From: Chlamydiota bacterium
GTDB taxonomy: Bacteria; Chlamydiota; Chlamydiia; Chlamydiales; VGMA01
Length of the DNA stretch: 8,153 bases
Assembly (NCBI GenBank): GCA_016866575.1
Contig: VGMA01000070.1
Coordinates: 1-8,153, forward strand
Direction of reading: 5' to 3'
The translations under genes and the position numbers were made by a program. The number at the start of each line of letters is the position of its first letter. The stretch's first letter is position 1. Below the pieces are notes generated by a model that worked only from the letters and a program-made list of their open reading frames with translations, did no database searches and was not told the DNA's origin. Positions 1 to 6,508 of this stretch are shown here, in pieces.

Positions 1-1196
1 AAATCAGCAACTTGCTCTCTTGAAATGGTTGTTATCAGGCGAGAAAAGGTCATTTTTGCTACACGAAAGAACCCTTTGTTTTCAATAAAGGCCCAAGGAG
101 CAAAATATTGGGTGATATCTTTTGGTGAGAAAAGATATGCAGCAATCACTAAATTCCCCTCTTTTGAGAAAAGGAGCTGATATTTGGCTGGCGTAGGGTT
201 AGGGTCGTAGGTATATTTTTCTAAAAAACGAGAAATGATGTGTGGAAATTTTTCCAAAAAATAGGGAATTTTATCTTGTTCAATGACCCTTTCTGCCAGT
301 AGAGGATGACTTTTTTTTGCAAAAAACCCCTCTTCATGGACATAAATCCATTCATCAAGATCTACGGTAGGATGCCCTTCTTTAAATGAAATGGGCTCAG
401 AATCAATGATAAACTGCTGGTTTTTGTAGGTGATCTTTTTGATTTTAACATCGCCTAGTTCATAGACCGGTATGGGAGAGTCTACACTTGCAAGAGATGG
501 AATCACTAAAGGCCAATCTTTTTTATCCAGGGCACAAACTAGCTCTGCGTCTATGCAGTCGATGACAATCTTTTTGGGTAAATAGGGGTCAAATCCTTCA
601 AAACGGATCTTTACCTCTTTAGTTGTTTCATAGAGATTGAGCAGCCATTTAGCTATATCTGACCAAAAAGATATCTCAAAACGGGTAGTAAAGTGGGCTT
701 TACCTGATCGATAAAGCGATAGCTCTTCTGTTGAGAGTGTAGAGAGCTTAAATGAATCATCTTGTTTTGTCTCAAAAAATTCGATTTTTTTAGCCTTACC
801 TTTCTCGGTTTTTGGCCTAAATTCGAAATACTGCCCTTCTTGAGGTTTAAGAGATTGATGCTTAGCTGCTATTTGAAGAAGATAGCGCCAAAAGGAGTCC
901 ACGTACCTTTGATGCAAAGGGACCTCTTTACCCAAAAAAATCCTTTTTTGAGCAGCTGCCAAATGAGCGCAGCTAATCCCTTCTTCCCCTTTGCTGCAAG
1001 TGCAAAAATGATCAGAAATTTCATTTTGCGCTCCTAACTGGAGCATGACCCAGAAATCTTGATCCAATTCACGATCAGAGACTTCAATCTGGTAGCTGCT
1101 ACCTGAAAAGATGACCTCTTTGACAGATCCATTTTTATAAAGCTCTTCCCCTTTTTGTTGCTCTTCAAAGGAGAGGGGTATTCTACTATCTTCCAT
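1..1196 (-). CDS. SWIM zinc-finger / SNF2-type helicase, N-terminal part (runs off left edge)
   Basis: An open frame of 398 codons runs from ATG at 1196 to the left edge without a stop, so the gene is partial at its 3' end. Start choice is firm: an in-frame TGA lies three codons upstream, and a GAGG ribosome-binding motif precedes the ATG closely. Residues 65-78 hold a SWIM zinc-finger pattern, Cys65-x-Cys67-x8-Cys76-x-His78, followed by an Ala-rich helix. The rest of the visible protein is a mixed alpha/beta region consistent with the domain that sits between SWIM and the ATPase core in bacterial SNF2 helicases. In that family the order is SWIM, SNF2-associated region, DEAD-like ATPase, helicase C, with total length above 1,000 residues. 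C. trachomatis has two such proteins (CT555, CT708). The ATPase motifs would lie outside the window, so helicase activity is inferred from architecture. A different SWIM-domain protein is possible. Confidence 0.75.
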   Translation of the reverse strand, partial: MEDSRIPLSFEEQQKGEELYKNGSVKEVIFSGSSYQIEVSDRELDQDFWVMLQLGAQNEISDHFCTCSKGEEGISCAHLAAAQKRIFLGKEVPLHQRYVDSFWRYLLQIAAKHQSLKPQEGQYFEFRPKTEKGKAKKIEFFETKQDDSFKLSTLSTEELSLYRSGKAHFTTRFEISFWSDIAKWLLNLYETTKEVKIRFEGFDPYLPKKIVIDCIDAELVCALDKKDWPLVIPSLASVDSPIPVYELGDVKIKKITYKNQQFIIDSEPISFKEGHPTVDLDEWIYVHEEGFFAKKSHPLLAERVIEQDKIPYFLEKFPHIISRFLEKYTYDPNPTPAKYQLLFSKEGNLVIAAYLFSPKDITQYFAPWAFIENKGFFRVAKMTFSRLITTISREQVAD

Positions 1197-1218
1197 AAAA
1201 CCTCAGCATGCTAAGCAG

Positions 1219-1224
1219 ATTATA
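1219..1224 (-). promoter_or_regulatory. Possible -10 element for the SWIM/SNF2 gene
   Basis: On the minus strand this reads TATAAT, a perfect sigma-70-type -10 hexamer, ending 22 nt before the ATG at 1196. No good -35 hexamer lies 16-18 nt upstream. The preceding gene ends at 1263 with no hairpin terminator visible, so read-through from it is also possible. Confidence 0.35.
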
Positions 1225-1262
1225 AGAATGCAAGGAAAACAAATGCCGGTTGAATAAATTTC

Positions 1263-2273
1263 TCATAGATCCCCTTGTTTTAGAGATTGACTATTACATG
1301 CTTGCAAAAATTTTTTATAAGGAATCATCACATCTTTTTTATCTTGATCATTCGTTCTGATGATTGCCGCGTATGCCCCTATGTATACTTCAAATTGTTG
1401 TAAACGTAGATTTTCCATTGCTTGCTTTTCTAAGTAGTCCCGAATTTCTTTTCTCTGCTCATTTGAAAAATAGGTAATGGGAGTCACACACTCCATTTTT
1501 TCCATAATTTCTTGATAGGTAACTTGTAAAACGACTCTATTCGATTCAGGTTCTCTTATGTGAAAAGCAAATTCACAGCAATCCACTGCAAATTTTTGAA
1601 ATTCGGGATAATGCAAAGAAACAAATCGTAACATCCGTTGTATTTCTTCTGGGGTAAAATCTTCATATACAAACAATGCCTCATTGTCATAAAGGATCTT
1701 TTCGTAGGAGAATTTTAAGCGCCCCGCATCTTCAAGCCCTCGAATTTGAACAATTTTTGTTCTTCGATTCCACTCCCCCAATCGAAATTTTTGCCCATCT
1801 TTATTTGCATCAAGCACGCTATCAATCACATCGGTGATGATCTTCTGCTGGCCGAAGGATAAACGACTTTTTGTTATATTGAGACGCTCTTTCTGCGTTA
1901 TTACAGGATGCCTAAGGCTATGCTCTATTTGTTTAACTAAATCGAATCTTCCTAACGAATTAAAAATCAACATTAAAAGACGAAGGTCTTTCGATTCTAT
2001 TTTAGCTAATGAATCTGCTACGATAGTAAAGGTAGAAATATCAAGCTGCTTAAACGCTGCGCTTAAAATAGGCAGAACAAAGACACTAACTATGCGATAA
2101 AGCTCTTTTTTAGGGTGATAAATAATCACACGGTTAGCTAAATCTTCAGCTGTCTGCTCTTCTATTTCCTCTGATTTACATAGACCTAGCGGATCTTGAG
2201 CGTAATCAACAAGAGCTTTTAGTAATGAACAATTGATGTTGACAGCTATACTCATAAGAATGTGTTTTGACAA
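1263..2273 (-). CDS. Unrecognised 336-residue soluble protein
   Basis: A long clean frame of 336 codons ending in TGA, with base composition like its neighbours; I do not recognise the family. Start is uncertain: TTG at 2273 gives 336 residues, ATG at 2255 (codon 7) gives 330, and neither has a good ribosome-binding site. An in-frame TGA upstream limits further extension. There is no convincing signal peptide or multi-pass membrane region; the most hydrophobic stretch is residues 61-74 (rich in Ile, Val, Leu, Phe), more likely a buried helix. The N-terminal 150 residues look mainly helical with charged, Leu-rich segments; residues 160-205 look like beta strands; a Cys-Cys pair sits at 232-233; residues 270-295 form a Lys/Glu-rich helix. 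It lies alone between the ald terminator and the SNF2 gene, 66 nt upstream of the latter. A lineage-restricted chlamydial protein, possibly secreted, is conceivable but unsupported. Confidence 0.65.
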   Translation of the reverse strand: MSKHILMSIAVNINCSLLKALVDYAQDPLGLCKSEEIEEQTAEDLANRVIIYHPKKELYRIVSVFVLPILSAAFKQLDISTFTIVADSLAKIESKDLRLLMLIFNSLGRFDLVKQIEHSLRHPVITQKERLNITKSRLSFGQQKIITDVIDSVLDANKDGQKFRLGEWNRRTKIVQIRGLEDAGRLKFSYEKILYDNEALFVYEDFTPEEIQRMLRFVSLHYPEFQKFAVDCCEFAFHIREPESNRVVLQVTYQEIMEKMECVTPITYFSNEQRKEIRDYLEKQAMENLRLQQFEVYIGAYAAIIRTNDQDKKDVMIPYKKFLQACNSQSLKQGDL

Positions 2274-2306
2274 TTTCTGATTGCGGTTTGATCGATCTAA
2301 AAAAAA

Positions 2307-2313
2307 TCACCTC
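2307..2313 (-). promoter_or_regulatory. Displaced Shine-Dalgarno-like motif upstream of the unknown gene
   Basis: The minus strand reads GAGGTGA, close to anti-16S consensus, but it is 33 nt before the TTG at 2273 and about 50 nt before the ATG at 2255, too far for normal use. It is followed by a run of eight T. The only nearby frame starting with ATG (upstream of it) stops after five codons. It may be chance or mark a misjudged start. Confidence 0.2.
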
Positions 2314-2384
2314 AGATAGTGTAGCGCATCAGATCTTTATTTGCTTTGAAGTTCTTGATCTCGTGAAAAATAAGCCCTTATCAT

Positions 2385-2415
2385 AAAAAAAACCGGCACT
2401 TTTGATGCCGGTTTT
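2385..2415 (-). terminator. Rho-independent terminator of the glyA-clpP-dapF-ald operon
   Basis: On the minus strand a perfect 10-bp stem forms between 2415-2406 (AAAACCGGCA) and 2398-2389 (TGCCGGTTTT), with a 7-nt loop, and the T run continues to 2385. The stem begins 27 nt after the ald stop codon. The structure is nearly symmetric, with only four T following on the plus strand, and no plus-strand gene reads into it. It separates the operon from the downstream unknown gene. Confidence 0.9.
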
Positions 2416-2442
2416 CGTCTATTTTTCTTAAGCTTTTTATGC

Positions 2443-3564
2443 TTATTTTACGTGAGCTAGTGCAGCCATAGGATCGATATACTCATATCCATGGTCATCA
2501 GCTACGGCTCTATTAGTGACTTTGCCCATGCAAAGGTTTAGCCCTTGTCTAAAGAGCGGATCTTCTGACAACACTTTCTTAACGCCTTCATTTGCTAAAC
2601 GAATAGCGTATGGGTATGTTACATTTGTCAAACCTTGTGTAGATGAGCGAGCTGTTGCAGCAGGCATGTTGGCTACGCAGTAGTGAACTACATCGTGCAC
2701 AATGTATGTAGGATTGCTATGCGTCGTTGGACGAGAAGTTTCAGCGCATCCCCCTTGGTCAATGGATACATCTACAATCACTGAACCTGGCTCCATAGTT
2801 TTGACCATGTTTTCAGTGATCAGTTTTGGAGCTTTCTTTCCCGGAAGCAGCGCAGCGCAAATGACTAGATCTGCATAGCCAATGAGCTTTTCAAGAAGCT
2901 GAGGAGCTGAGAAAATTGTTTTTAGTCTGCCAAAATATAGATCGTCAAGTTCTCTTAAGCGGTTCATATTGCGATCTAAAATGGTCACGTTTGCTCCAAG
3001 TCCCATCGCCATTTTTGCAGCGTTTGCACCAACAACTCCGCCGCCGATGATCAAAACGTGCGCAGGATTGACTCCAGGAATTCCCGGAACAAGCGTTCCG
3101 CGTCCGCCGTGGATCATGGTTAATGCTCTTGCACCTTCAAGTACGGCTAAGCGTCCTGCAACTTCACTCATCGGTGTGAGTAAAGGAAGTCTTCCTTGTG
3201 CATCAACTACAGTTTCATAAGCTACGCCGATGATTTGTTTATCGAGAAGTTTTTGCGTTAAATCTCTATCTGCTGCTAAGTGGAGGTAAGTAAAAAGAAT
3301 TTGCCCTGGATGCATATAAGAAAATTCATCATCTAAAGGCTCTTTTACCTTGATGATCATATCTGCTTTCCAAACTTCTTTTGCAGAAGAAACGATTTTA
3401 GCTCCCGCTTTTTCGTAAGCCTCATCGGTAAATCCAATACGAAGCCCTGCCCCTGATTGCACAAATACTTCATGACCGTGATCGACAAAACCACGAACAG
3501 AAGGAGGAGTTGCTCCTACACGAAATTCTTTGTCTTTGATCTCTTTAGGAATGCCGATGCGCAT
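2443..3564 (-). CDS. ald: Alanine dehydrogenase
   Basis: NAD-dependent enzyme interconverting L-alanine and pyruvate plus ammonia, cytosolic. The 373-residue product from ATG at 3564 matches the family length (about 371-378). The start is supported by the conserved N-terminus MRIGIPKE and a GGAG motif 10 nt upstream; the frame is open to 3711 but that extension lies inside dapF and lacks family resemblance. Visible landmarks: Arg15 and Lys74 (KVKEP) for pyruvate binding, His95 in the YLHLA segment as catalytic acid/base, the family motif PMSEVAGR at 131-138, the Rossmann glycine motif GGGVVG at 174-179, Asp197 for NAD ribose, and Asp269 in SIDQGGC as second catalytic residue. All key residues are present, so it should be active. 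It is the last gene of the operon, overlaps the 3' end of dapF by 20 nt, and is followed by a strong terminator. In context it may supply L-Ala for peptidoglycan, or feed alanine nitrogen and pyruvate the other way. Confidence 0.96.
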   Translation of the reverse strand: MRIGIPKEIKDKEFRVGATPPSVRGFVDHGHEVFVQSGAGLRIGFTDEAYEKAGAKIVSSAKEVWKADMIIKVKEPLDDEFSYMHPGQILFTYLHLAADRDLTQKLLDKQIIGVAYETVVDAQGRLPLLTPMSEVAGRLAVLEGARALTMIHGGRGTLVPGIPGVNPAHVLIIGGGVVGANAAKMAMGLGANVTILDRNMNRLRELDDLYFGRLKTIFSAPQLLEKLIGYADLVICAALLPGKKAPKLITENMVKTMEPGSVIVDVSIDQGGCAETSRPTTHSNPTYIVHDVVHYCVANMPAATARSSTQGLTNVTYPYAIRLANEGVKKVLSEDPLFRQGLNLCMGKVTNRAVADDHGYEYIDPMAALAHVK

Positions 3565-4381
3565 ACGATATGTTCTCCGTTGTTTTCGAGGTATCATAAA
3601 TATTCTTCGATTTTTTGGGTATGATAAACCCTTCAAAAACCCTCTCGGTTTTACCGCTAATCCAGACTCTATGAGCTTCAAATGAAAACTCCAAAATCTC
3701 TTTGCTTGCAAATTCTACCGAGCTTACCGAAAGATTCATGATATTTTTGAGAACAAACGCAGCAGCAACAGCTCCTGTTCCGCACGAAAGCGTTTCAGCT
3801 TCAACACCTTTTTCATAAGTGCGCATCATAAAGCGCTCTTTGCCGCTATAGTGAACAAAATTGACATTCACTCCATTAGGCTTAAACCTTCTGTCGTAAC
3901 GAATTCTTTCCCCTTCTTTTTGAACATCGAGAGCAAAAAGATCATCGCTCATCACCACAAAATGGTCTACTGAGCTCAAAACATGGGCTCCCTCTTTGTG
4001 CATTTTTTTCAAAGAAGGCATCATCATGCTGACAAATATTTTTCCATCTCTTGTAATGGTTGCATCGTGTATGCCAACAGCTGTTTCGATTTGGCATGAT
4101 TTATCAATCATCGCTTGATCTCTTAAAAAAGCGATCAAACAGCGCAAAGCGTTGCCACACATAGCTGCTTCTAGGCCATCGCTATTGAAATAGCGCATAC
4201 GAAAATCTGCTTTGGAAGAGGACTGGCACAAGACAAGGCCATCTGCTCCTATGCCAAAATGGCGATCACAGAGCAGCGCTGTAAATTCCTTGTCTAAAGA
4301 AGGGAAATTTCCATAGAGATCTTCGATCAAGATGAAATCATTTCCCGTTCCTTGATACTTAACGAACTGAACTTGGGTCAA
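3545..4381 (-). CDS. dapF: Diaminopimelate epimerase
   Basis: PLP-independent epimerase converting LL- to meso-diaminopimelate by a two-cysteine mechanism, for lysine and peptidoglycan synthesis. 278 residues, normal length. Landmarks: KYQGTGNDF near residues 8-16; FNSDGLEAAMCGN with first catalytic Cys75; RYDRRFKPNGVNVNF at 161-175; and ETLSCGTGA with second catalytic Cys200. The first motif reads CGNALRC where the family usually has CGNGxRC. The start is TTG at 4381: an in-frame TGA immediately precedes it, and AAGGA sits 6 nt upstream inside clpP. The TTG overlaps the clpP stop as TTGA, so translation is probably coupled. The last residues, after the usual family end, form a tail that overlaps the ald ribosome-binding site and start. 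In C. trachomatis, DapF has been reported also to racemise glutamate, filling in for a missing MurI; the same may hold here. Confidence 0.96.
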   Translation of the reverse strand: MTQVQFVKYQGTGNDFILIEDLYGNFPSLDKEFTALLCDRHFGIGADGLVLCQSSSKADFRMRYFNSDGLEAAMCGNALRCLIAFLRDQAMIDKSCQIETAVGIHDATITRDGKIFVSMMMPSLKKMHKEGAHVLSSVDHFVVMSDDLFALDVQKEGERIRYDRRFKPNGVNVNFVHYSGKERFMMRTYEKGVEAETLSCGTGAVAAAFVLKNIMNLSVSSVEFASKEILEFSFEAHRVWISGKTERVFEGFIIPKKSKNIYDTSKTTENISYAHRHS

Positions 4382-4962
4382 TCAAAGTCCTTATACGATT
4401 TGATTACATGGTCTATCAATCCATATTCTTTTGCTTCTTCAGCGCTCATCCAAGTGTCTCTATCCAGCGCTTTATCAATCAATTTGAAATCTTTGCCTGT
4501 CGCTTCTACATAGATTTGAACAAGCAACTTTCTTGTTTTGATAATCTCTTTTGCTTGGATTTCAAGATCTGTTGCTTGACCTTGAATTACCCCTGCAATT
4601 AAAGGCTGGTGGATCATGACTCTAGCATTAGGTGTGGCAAAACGTTTGCCTTTTTCTGCTGCTAGGCTCAAAATGGATCCCATCGAAGCTGCAATTCCTG
4701 TAACAAGCGTGTAAACAGGCGCATCAATCATTTGGATTGCATCCCAAATTGCCATCCCCGCATCTACTGATCCTCCGGGGGAATTGATCACAAACAAAAT
4801 CGGTTTTTTCGGATCTTCATCGCTAAGCATCCAAAGTCTGTGGATGATATCTCGAGAAGATTGATCATCAACTTGGCGCGATAAAAAGATGCGCCGTTTT
4901 TTCATCATCCATTCATCAAATTTTTGGTCTAGTATAGACTTTTCTTTCTCAGTTGCTGCCAT
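4378..4962 (-). CDS. clpP: Clp protease proteolytic subunit, ClpP1-type
   Basis: Serine peptidase subunit that assembles into the barrel of ATP-dependent Clp protease in the cytosol and works with ClpX or ClpC. 194 residues, normal length. The triad is intact: Ser93 in GIAASMGS, His118 in MIHQP, and Asp169 in LDRDTWMS; the oxyanion segment NSPGGSVDAG is at 60-69. The start ATG at 4962 has AAGGAGT a few bases upstream, inside the end of glyA. The N-terminus is unusual: in place of the common ClpP start with its IEQT-x-RGER-x-YDIYSRL segment, it has an acidic/basic helix (about residues 5-22). Chlamydiae have two ClpPs; the one next to dapF and glyA corresponds to ClpP1 (CT431), reported to form a mixed complex with ClpP2. 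It is two nt downstream of glyA and overlaps dapF by four. Confidence 0.95.
   Translation of the reverse strand: MAATEKEKSILDQKFDEWMMKKRRIFLSRQVDDQSSRDIIHRLWMLSDEDPKKPILFVINSPGGSVDAGMAIWDAIQMIDAPVYTLVTGIAASMGSILSLAAEKGKRFATPNARVMIHQPLIAGVIQGQATDLEIQAKEIIKTRKLLVQIYVEATGKDFKLIDKALDRDTWMSAEEAKEYGLIDHVIKSYKDFD
4388..4392 (-). promoter_or_regulatory. Ribosome-binding site that sets the TTG start of dapF
   Basis: The minus strand reads AAGGA, six nt before TTG at 4381. Since the codon before that TTG is an in-frame TGA, no earlier start is possible, and the good spacing supports TTG as the true initiator. The site lies within the last codons of clpP, which favours coupled translation. Confidence 0.75.
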
Positions 4963-4964
4963 CT

Positions 4965-6434
4965 TTAACTCCTTAAGGCTATCTCTGGATACAAAGGAAA
5001 CTGCTTCAAAAGATGTTTCACCTCATTTTGTACCCGAACGAGCACTTTGTCGTCTATGGTTACTTTTGCTAGATTGTTTTTTTCAGCTGTTGTTGCTTTA
5101 AGAAGATCGATCATTAAACTACTTATGAGCTGCATCTCATCTTCTTTCATTCCTAGTGTAGTCATCGCCGGTGTACCGATGCGGATCGCCGATGTGTACC
5201 ATGCTCCATTTGGATCATTTGGTATAGTATTGCGATTCAGCGTCATTCCTGCTTGTCTTAAAGCGATTTCTGCTTGTCTTCCTGTAAGATTGAATGAGCG
5301 CGTATCAAGAAGAAGCAAGTGGTTATCAGTTCCTCCTGTTAGAACATGCCCACCTTTTGCCATCAAACTTGATGCAAATGCTTGCGCATTTTTTACTATC
5401 TGCGCTGCATAGTCTCTAAAGGCTTTTGTATTGACCTCTTGGAATGCCACGAGCTTAGCTGCCATACAATGCGGCTGCGGACCTCCTAGAACAAGCGGGC
5501 ACCCTTTGTCGACAAATTCTGCGTACTCTTTTTTACATAAAACAATACCACCTCTAGGACCTCGAAGGGTTTTATGAGTAGTAGATGTCACAATATCAGC
5601 ATAAGCTACAGGATCGTAAACGCCTGTCATCACTTTACCTGCTACAAGTCCTGCAAAATGGGCCATATCAACCATCAAAGTAGCGTCGACGCTATCAGCG
5701 ATTTCTCTAAGAATCGAAAAATCAATGAGTCTTGAATAGGCTGAATATCCTACAAGAAGCACTAAAGGTTTTTCTCTTTGCACTTGTTCTTTTAAAATCT
5801 TGTAGTCAAAAAGGTGGGTCTCTTTGTTGAGCTCGTAGGGAATGATCTGGAACATCTTAGAAGATGCGTTCATGAGCATTCCATGCGTTAAATGTCCGCC
5901 GTGGGTTAGTGAAAGGCCCATCATCTTTTGGTTGACCATAAGCTGACGGATCTTTTCGTGTTCTTCAAAAGTCAATTCTTGAGGAGTCTTTTTCCCTAAT
6001 TTTTCTAGTTCTTTACTCTGAATTCTTTTAAATAGAATGGACCAAAAAGCGACCATGTTGGCATCTGCACCCGATGAGGGTTGAACGTAGGCGTGCTCTG
6101 CTCCAAAAATTTTCTTTAACTCTTCGTTGGCTAGCGATTCAATGTAATCGATATTATCGCAGCCAGCATAGAATCTATGGAACGCATACCCTTCTGCGTA
6201 CTTGTCGGTCAAAAGATTGCTCATGGCCATCTGCACCGCTAAAGAAGAGTAATTTTCTGAAGCGATCAGCTTAAGGTGGCTTCTTTGGTCATGAATTTCT
6301 TGAATGATGGCTTTAGCTACCTCAGGGCTTTTTCTGGAAAGATAGTCCAAGTTAGCCAAATAGGCTACTGTTGCCAAATTTTCTTCGTTGATGGAATGCT
6401 TAGCTATAAAAGCTTTCAAATAGTCTGTATGCAT
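4965..6434 (-). CDS. glyA: Serine hydroxymethyltransferase, long chlamydial form
   Basis: PLP enzyme that moves the serine hydroxymethyl group to tetrahydrofolate, giving glycine and 5,10-methylene-THF for one-carbon metabolism. Landmarks: LIASENY at 57-62, LTHGGHLTHG at 176-185, the cofactor segment VDMAHFAGLVA at 255-265, and the PLP-Schiff-base lysine Lys288 in TSTTHKTLRGPRGG. At 489 residues it is much longer than the E. coli enzyme (417). The excess is an N-terminal extension of about 30 residues and an insert of about 30, mostly charged, at roughly residues 136-171 between the SGADAN and LTHGGH segments. Such an insert has been reported as shared by chlamydiae and some Actinobacteria. 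It is the first gene of the operon, starting at ATG 6434 with only a weak AAGAGA ribosome-binding motif. Chlamydial GlyA has been reported to racemise alanine, so it may be the source of D-Ala. Confidence 0.97.
   Translation of the reverse strand: MHTDYLKAFIAKHSINEENLATVAYLANLDYLSRKSPEVAKAIIQEIHDQRSHLKLIASENYSSLAVQMAMSNLLTDKYAEGYAFHRFYAGCDNIDYIESLANEELKKIFGAEHAYVQPSSGADANMVAFWSILFKRIQSKELEKLGKKTPQELTFEEHEKIRQLMVNQKMMGLSLTHGGHLTHGMLMNASSKMFQIIPYELNKETHLFDYKILKEQVQREKPLVLLVGYSAYSRLIDFSILREIADSVDATLMVDMAHFAGLVAGKVMTGVYDPVAYADIVTSTTHKTLRGPRGGIVLCKKEYAEFVDKGCPLVLGGPQPHCMAAKLVAFQEVNTKAFRDYAAQIVKNAQAFASSLMAKGGHVLTGGTDNHLLLLDTRSFNLTGRQAEIALRQAGMTLNRNTIPNDPNGAWYTSAIRIGTPAMTTLGMKEDEMQLISSLMIDLLKATTAEKNNLAKVTIDDKVLVRVQNEVKHLLKQFPLYPEIALRS
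4968..4974 (-). promoter_or_regulatory. Ribosome-binding site of clpP inside the glyA end
   Basis: The minus strand reads AAGGAGT, five nt before the clpP ATG at 4962. It forms part of the last sense codons of glyA (Arg-Ser). It is the best Shine-Dalgarno match in the operon and suggests strong ClpP translation. Confidence 0.75.
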
Positions 6435-6444
6435 ATGTTTTCTC

Positions 6445-6473
6445 TTGAGCTTAATCGATACACCAGATAAATT
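6445..6473 (+). promoter_or_regulatory. Candidate sigma-70-type promoter for the zinc-ribbon gene and rnpB
   Basis: TTGAGC at 6445-6450 and TAAATT at 6468-6473 are separated by exactly 17 nt, each matching four of six consensus positions. Transcription would begin near 6480, giving a leader of about 30 nt before ATG 6509. It lies in the 74-nt gap between divergent genes. Confidence 0.45.
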
Positions 6474-6484
6474 ACTACCATCAA
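6455..6484 (-). promoter_or_regulatory. Weak candidate promoter for the glyA operon
   Basis: On the minus strand TTGATG (6484-6479) and TATCGA (6460-6455) are separated by 18 nt. The -10 matches only three of six positions. The operon needs a promoter in or near this gap, since the gene upstream of glyA is divergent; this is the best placed pair I could see. It overlaps the rightward candidate. Confidence 0.25.
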
Positions 6485-6508
6485 TGATTTTGTGAAAGAG
6501 AGAAGAGC

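Noticed and set aside
762..1037. Plus-strand open frame of 91 codons
   Set aside because: It is antisense to the SWIM/SNF2 gene, whose zinc-finger motif lies in this stretch on the other strand; the product has no recognisable features.
1205..1212. AGCATGCT palindrome before the SNF2 gene
   Set aside because: Eight-bp perfect palindromes are expected by chance at this length, and it has no partner or promoter context that would make it an operator.
1834..2100. Plus-strand open frame of 88 codons opposite the unknown gene
   Set aside because: Much shorter than the 336-codon frame on the other strand, with no ribosome-binding site and no recognisable domain.
2367..2382. Near-palindrome around TAAGCCCTTA, considered as a second hairpin beside the terminator
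   Set aside because: The arms are only about five bp with almost no loop and are not symmetric at the centre; the neighbouring 10-bp stem fully explains termination.
2969..3220. Plus-strand open frame of 83 codons
   Set aside because: It is antisense to the Rossmann region of ald and is low-complexity in Pro, Ala and Ser, as expected for a shadow frame.
3565..3711. In-frame upstream extension of ald that would give 422 residues
   Set aside because: The extension lies wholly within the dapF coding region and does not resemble the Ald family, whose conserved N-terminus starts exactly at ATG 3564 with a ribosome-binding site upstream.
5047..5412. Plus-strand open frame of 121 codons
   Set aside because: It is antisense to the conserved C-terminal half of glyA and is explained by codon composition on the opposite strand.
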